Assembly (NCBI GenBank): GCA_051252455.1
Contig: JBPOFM010000001.1
Span: forward strand, 1,028,568-1,092,567
Length of the DNA: 64,000 bases
Reading direction: 5' to 3'
From: JBPOFM01 sp051252455
GTDB lineage: Bacteria; Bacteroidota; Bacteroidia; Flavobacteriales; Flavobacteriaceae
Below, piece after piece: positions 61,038 through 64,000 of this stretch (its first letter is position 1; each line of letters starts with the position of its first letter). Under the pieces are notes generated by a model. It did not search any database and was not told the DNA's origin. It was given only the letters and a program-made list of their open reading frames with translations. Both the position numbers and the translations under genes were made by a program.

Positions 61038-62144
61038 TTAGTTCGTCCAAGGTTCTTTGTCCTTGGCATTCATGATATTTTGTCCATCATAAATGCTTAA
61101 TCCTTGCCAGCTTCCAAACCAAACTTGTCCTTTGCTGTCTTCGAGAATACTTTGCGTGACATTGGAGGTTAAACCATCTTCAGTTGTGAATTGTGTGAAA
61201 TTACTGCCATCATATCGGTAAACACCATAACCTTCAGCCGTAAACCATATATGTCCTTTGCTATCTTCATAAAAATTATAGGTTTCCATACCTTCAATAA
61301 TGCCATCTTTAGTGAAGTTCGTGTACGTTTTACCATCAAATTTGCTCAGACCACCATTAAAAGTTCCAATCCAAATATTTCCTTGACTGTCTTCTAAAAT
61401 ATCAGCTGTATTATTATCGACTAGTCCGTTTTTGGTTGTTAAATGAGTAAACTTCCCGTTGTTATATTTGAATATTCCATTGCCATCAGTAGCAAACCAC
61501 ATAGCTCCATTTCTGTCTTCTATAATTTTAAAAACCAATTTGTCAGATAGCATAGGTTTTGCATTTTCGGCTTTTGAATCGGGCAAGGAAAATGGTATAA
61601 ACTTCTCTCCGTCAAATTGATTAACACCTCCTGTAGAACCAACCCAAATAAGTCCGCTTTTGTCAATTGTTAAACCCCAAATTTCTTCATTCTGCAATCC
61701 TTCTTTTTTTGAAAATGTTGTAAACTCTTTACCATTATATTTTATGAGTCCTTCGGATGTTCCAAACCATAAATTATCTGCTTTGTCTTCTATAATCTCT
61801 AAAACCCTAAAACGTGGGTTGATTCCTGCAATAGTGATTTTTTCAAGTATTTGTCCATCATAGCGAATAATCCCATCACCATTTGTTCCAAACCAATAAT
61901 TTCCTTTATTGTCTTGATGCATTGTCCTTACAAACTCTCTTACCATTCCATTTAGGTTGGTGTGAATTTGAGGAAATGTTGTGTTTTGATTGAGAATTAT
62001 TGGTTGGGTGTTTACTTCATTCTCTTTTATATTAGTAACAGATTTTTCTTTCACTTGTCCCGTGCACGATGTGATTTGAATTGTTAGAAGAACTAAAATG
62101 AAGTTCGTTGCATTTGATATCATCTTATCACTAATTTTTACCAT
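61038..62144 (-). CDS. Reg_prop propeller lipoprotein (cassette 7)
   Basis: 368 aa. SPII signal (TNFILVLLTIQITSCTGQ). Then seven or so two-component-regulator propeller repeats of about 43 residues with the WFGT...G..YDG.....F pattern: NYWFGTNGDGIIRYDG, NLWFGTSEGLIKYNG, LIWVGSTGGVNQFDG, AMWFATDGNGIFKYNN, NIWIGTFNGGLSKFDG, HIWFTAEGYGVYRYDG and QVWFGSWQGLSIYDG. The same domain forms the sensor of Bacteroidota hybrid two-component systems; here it is a free-standing lipoprotein, possibly a ligand-binding or sensory decoy. Confidence 0.85.
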   Translation of the reverse strand: MVKISDKMISNATNFILVLLTIQITSCTGQVKEKSVTNIKENEVNTQPIILNQNTTFPQIHTNLNGMVREFVRTMHQDNKGNYWFGTNGDGIIRYDGQILEKITIAGINPRFRVLEIIEDKADNLWFGTSEGLIKYNGKEFTTFSKKEGLQNEEIWGLTIDKSGLIWVGSTGGVNQFDGEKFIPFSLPDSKAENAKPMLSDKLVFKIIEDRNGAMWFATDGNGIFKYNNGKFTHLTTKNGLVDNNTADILEDSQGNIWIGTFNGGLSKFDGKTYTNFTKDGIIEGMETYNFYEDSKGHIWFTAEGYGVYRYDGSNFTQFTTEDGLTSNVTQSILEDSKGQVWFGSWQGLSIYDGQNIMNAKDKEPWTN

Positions 62145-62164
62145 AATGTTGGTTTTATAATTGT

Positions 62165-62299
62165 TGCTAACGTGCTTGTATATGGTTAGTTGCGTGGTTC
62201 AGCAACTAATTTAGTAAACAAATACTTGCCAGAGAAAATTCCGAAGGAATTTTCCAGATGAGCACTTGCCAAAGCAATTAATTATTCATGGTGTTGGCA
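62165..62299. repeat. attC-like site S8 (subfamily A)
   Basis: Boxes TGCTAAC (62165-62171) and GTTGGCA (62293-62299). Inner arms TTGTATATGG/TTATTCATGG and the hairpin AAAATTCCGAAGGAATTTTC, nearly identical to S4 and S10. Length 135 bp. Confidence 0.65.
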
Positions 62300-63101
62300 A
62301 CAGAATTTCTTTTATGTACCACTCGTAATTCGGGTTATTTTCAAAATCTCTTATTATAAGAATTCCTTTTCTCATTGCTAAATAAATGTCATTGCCTTTT
62401 ATGAAAGCATTCGAAGGATACAATGAGCCCCAATAAAAGGGTGATTTTAAAATCGTTTTTAAACCTCCTATCTCATCAAATTTTAAAATATTTTGTGTTG
62501 TTACGATATACACAATATTCTTATGTACAAAAACTATATCAGGTGTTCCAGGTAAATTAGAAATATATTTATAGCTCCATTTGCCATTTTTAAAAATTAT
62601 TTCATAAAGACCTCCGTTGTTAAGTCCCATATGAGCTAAACCTCTCATTGCATATATTCTATTATTATATTCAAAAATCTCACGAATATTTCTTGAGACA
62701 TAGTTATATTTCCACTCATTTTCCTTATCTATAAGTTCAATTGAATAACTATAATCGTTGTTCAGAGAAACGAATTTTAGTCCACCACCAAATTCTCCGT
62801 GGTTATATCCTATTAAAAAACCATTATAGACAGATTTGATAAATTTTGTTCCGCTTATATTTTTAACACTATCAAGTGAGAATGGCAAATTGTCTCCATT
62901 AACTCGATTGTATTTGTGTTCTATAATTTTTATTGTGTCATTAAAATTGCTGAAATGCCAACGATGTTTTGAGTTATTCGCTTCACTCAATTTTTTTAGA
63001 CTAGTAGGGATACTGTCCATTTTCCATTCAGATAAATCAATTTCCTGACTTTTTCCAAATTGAAAAATTAAAAGAGCTATTAATAGCAGGCTGTTTTTCA
63101 T
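62286..63101 (-). CDS. Secreted protein of unknown function (cassette 8)
   Basis: 271 aa from the ATG at 63101; the frame to 63197 begins inside the attC-like site. Signal peptide (LLLIALLIFQFGKSQ). The mature part has repeated short strands around aromatic residues (KFIKSVYNGFLIGYNHGEFGGGLKFVSL, GGLYEIIFKNGKWSYKYISNL, IVFVHKNIVYIVTTQNILKFD), resembling a small beta-propeller. No assigned family. Its 3' end overlaps site S8. Confidence 0.7.
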   Translation of the reverse strand: MKNSLLLIALLIFQFGKSQEIDLSEWKMDSIPTSLKKLSEANNSKHRWHFSNFNDTIKIIEHKYNRVNGDNLPFSLDSVKNISGTKFIKSVYNGFLIGYNHGEFGGGLKFVSLNNDYSYSIELIDKENEWKYNYVSRNIREIFEYNNRIYAMRGLAHMGLNNGGLYEIIFKNGKWSYKYISNLPGTPDIVFVHKNIVYIVTTQNILKFDEIGGLKTILKSPFYWGSLYPSNAFIKGNDIYLAMRKGILIIRDFENNPNYEWYIKEILLPTP

Positions 63102-63106
63102 ATTGT

Positions 63107-63238
63107 AGGCAACGTTGATGTATATGAGTTGTGGAGTGTCTCGGCACATACCTCTCCAAATAAAAACTGGCTTTGGAAAATCCGCAGAATTTTCCAAGTG
63201 TGGACTGACCGAGCCATAGCTTATATATGGTGTTGGCA
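63107..63238. repeat. attC-like site S9 (subfamily B)
   Basis: Boxes AGGCAAC (63107-63113, degenerate) and GTTGGCA (63232-63238). Core GGAAAATCCGCAGAATTTTC then CAAGTGTGGACTGACCGAGC and CATAGCTTATATATGG, like S5 and the right half of S6. Length 132 bp. Confidence 0.6.
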
Positions 63239-63273
63239 GTTGCCCTTTTATTCATTTTTTAATCGTTTAGTAG

Positions 63274-63777
63274 TTATGGTTTGAAGTCTTTCTTAAACTC
63301 TACTCTGTACGCAATACCATTTTCAGAACCTAAATTAGTTATTGAAGTTGGTCCTTCGGAATTGATTAACTGACCTATGTTTACGGGCATTTCTTCAATT
63401 ATTAAGCTGTCTGCCTTTATCAGACGTCCATTCTCCCCTTTCTTATAATTATCTATTTGGCAAGGAACGATTGGCTTTGCAATCCACATTACGCTTTTCC
63501 ATTTATGAGTATGAATTGGCTCTGATTTTTTTCCGTCGAGAATTACTGCCAAAATTCTGACATTCTCGTCTTCATATACCACTTTATGATTATCTGGTGC
63601 CGCTTTTAAGGCATCCAAACTGTCTGGCCAAGTCCAATTTTCAGAAGAGGAAGAACCATCAATTGATGTTGTATTTGTAGTGTCAGTTTGTTGATTGGTC
63701 TTGGCAAAATATTTTGTCAAACCAAAGCTCAATAGTCCGCCAAGTAAAAGTCCGATAAGTAATTGTCCGAATTTCAT
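63274..63777 (-). CDS. Membrane-anchored cupin-like protein (cassette 9)
   Basis: 167 aa. N-terminal membrane anchor (FGQLLIGLLLGGLLSFGL), then a Thr/Ser linker, then a cupin-like domain: VVYEDENVRILAVILDGKKSEPIHTHKWKSVMWI (with HxH metal-type histidines), ending AYRVEFKKDFKP. Short cupins of this type occur as unknown enzymes or binding proteins. No assigned function. Confidence 0.7.
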   Translation of the reverse strand: MKFGQLLIGLLLGGLLSFGLTKYFAKTNQQTDTTNTTSIDGSSSSENWTWPDSLDALKAAPDNHKVVYEDENVRILAVILDGKKSEPIHTHKWKSVMWIAKPIVPCQIDNYKKGENGRLIKADSLIIEEMPVNIGQLINSEGPTSITNLGSENGIAYRVEFKKDFKP

Positions 63778-63827
63778 ATGATTGTATTTTTAAGTTTTAT
63801 AAGTCTGCAAGGTTGTCATCGGGTTGC

Positions 63828-63950
63828 TGCCAACGTTGATGTGTATGGTTAGTTGCGTGGTTAAGCAACTAATTTAGTAAACAAATACTTGCCAGAGAAA
63901 ATTCCGAAGGAATTTTCCAGATGAGCACTTGCCAAAGCAATTAATTATAG
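63828..63950. repeat. attC-like site S10, incomplete at its right end
   Basis: Left box TGCCAAC (63828-63834), inner GATGTGTATGG, GTTGCGTGGTTAAGCAACTA, the AAAATTCCGAAGGAATTTTC hairpin and AAGCAATTAATTATAG; near-identical to S4 and S8 but it stops before the expected ATACxxGGTGTTGGC right box, and unrelated sequence follows (63951-64000, nothing recognisable). This may be the right end of the array. Confidence 0.55.
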
Positions 63951-64000
63951 CATCCATGAAAAAGCAGCGAGTCTCGTATCTTTAAAGTTCACCAAAACAA

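Larger units (their letters stand above)
54620..63950 (-). mobile_element. Integron-like gene cassette array (no integrase in window)
   Basis: Ten consecutive units, each a minus-strand gene or operon, are separated by related spacers mostly 127-165 bp long (one is 314 bp) that read as imperfect inverted repeats with outer GTTRRRY/RYYYAAC-like boxes. The box on the left of each gene matches, inverted, the box on its right: exact over 10 bases for the genes at 56212, 57175, 58210, 58808 and 59513, approximate for the others. In integrons this arises because recombination occurs between G and TTRRRY of attC, so each cassette carries both arms. No recombinase gene is visible. The left end is the minisatellite; the right site is incomplete near 63950. 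Confidence 0.6.

Noticed and set aside
56070..63950. Array spacers as ordinary MITEs inserted between genes
   Set aside because: A MITE would give direct target duplications at the spacer's ends; instead the boxes match across the genes, as for recombination cassettes.

Overview
The window looks like a low-GC chromosomal segment from a member of the Flavobacteriaceae (Bacteroidota). The signs are: glycyl- and aspartyl-tRNA synthetases of the usual sizes; an exbB / membrane protein / exbD / exbD operon; a large SprA-like outer-membrane protein; S46 dipeptidyl peptidase; DUF4301; a bacterial GGGP synthase; a TonB-dependent receptor behind a TPP riboswitch; many SPII lipoproteins; and spacers made of short tandem repeats. 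No species is assigned.

Layout. 0-25 kb is housekeeping: a truncated surface lipoprotein at the left edge, dgt, dxs, tadA, a ClC protein, aspS, a tetR-tolC-mfp-RND efflux operon, a polyprenyl diphosphate synthase, sucA-sucB, then an orphan NarL/LuxR response regulator. Beside the regulator lies a 0.7 kb stretch with three copies of one perfect palindrome, three hairpins/terminators and two paralogous 33-34 aa membrane peptides too short for ordinary ORF calling. An aspartic protease, TatD nuclease and asparaginase follow.

25-47 kb: tRNA-Ser(GGA), the ExbB/ExbD operon, an aldo-keto reductase, an OmpA lipoprotein, exonuclease III, the SprA-like protein, glyS, a ComF phosphoribosyltransferase, an Ig-like lipoprotein, a nitrilase that seems to need a CTG start, methionine aminotransferase, a DPP11-type peptidase, an orphan Vsr-like nuclease and ahcY. 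47-54 kb: a phosphopantetheinyl transferase overlapping a GGGP synthase, then a thiamine salvage block (thiamine-binding protein, PnuC/PnuT transporter, NadR-like kinase) split by DUF4301 and arfB from the TPP riboswitch and its TonB-dependent receptor.

54.3-64 kb differs. After a strict 21-bp minisatellite come ten units, all with genes on the minus strand, separated by spacers mostly 127-165 bp long (one enlarged to 314 bp). Each complete spacer is a folded, imperfect inverted repeat that ends in GTTRRRY-like boxes, or degenerate versions of them. The boxes flanking each gene match each other as inverted repeats (10 of 10 bases in five units) and differ from unit to unit. This is the signature of integron gene cassettes separated by attC sites. 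No integrase is in the window, so it would be a CALIN-like array or part of a larger chromosomal integron. The cargo is mostly secreted proteins, lipoproteins and small acidic proteins of unknown role, including a lipoprotein with an ExbD-like C-terminus, a TonB-C-like protein, a Reg_prop propeller and an SRPBCC/ArsR/SRPBCC operon with its own putative operators. This array and the palindrome/micropeptide locus are the two best candidates for something undescribed.
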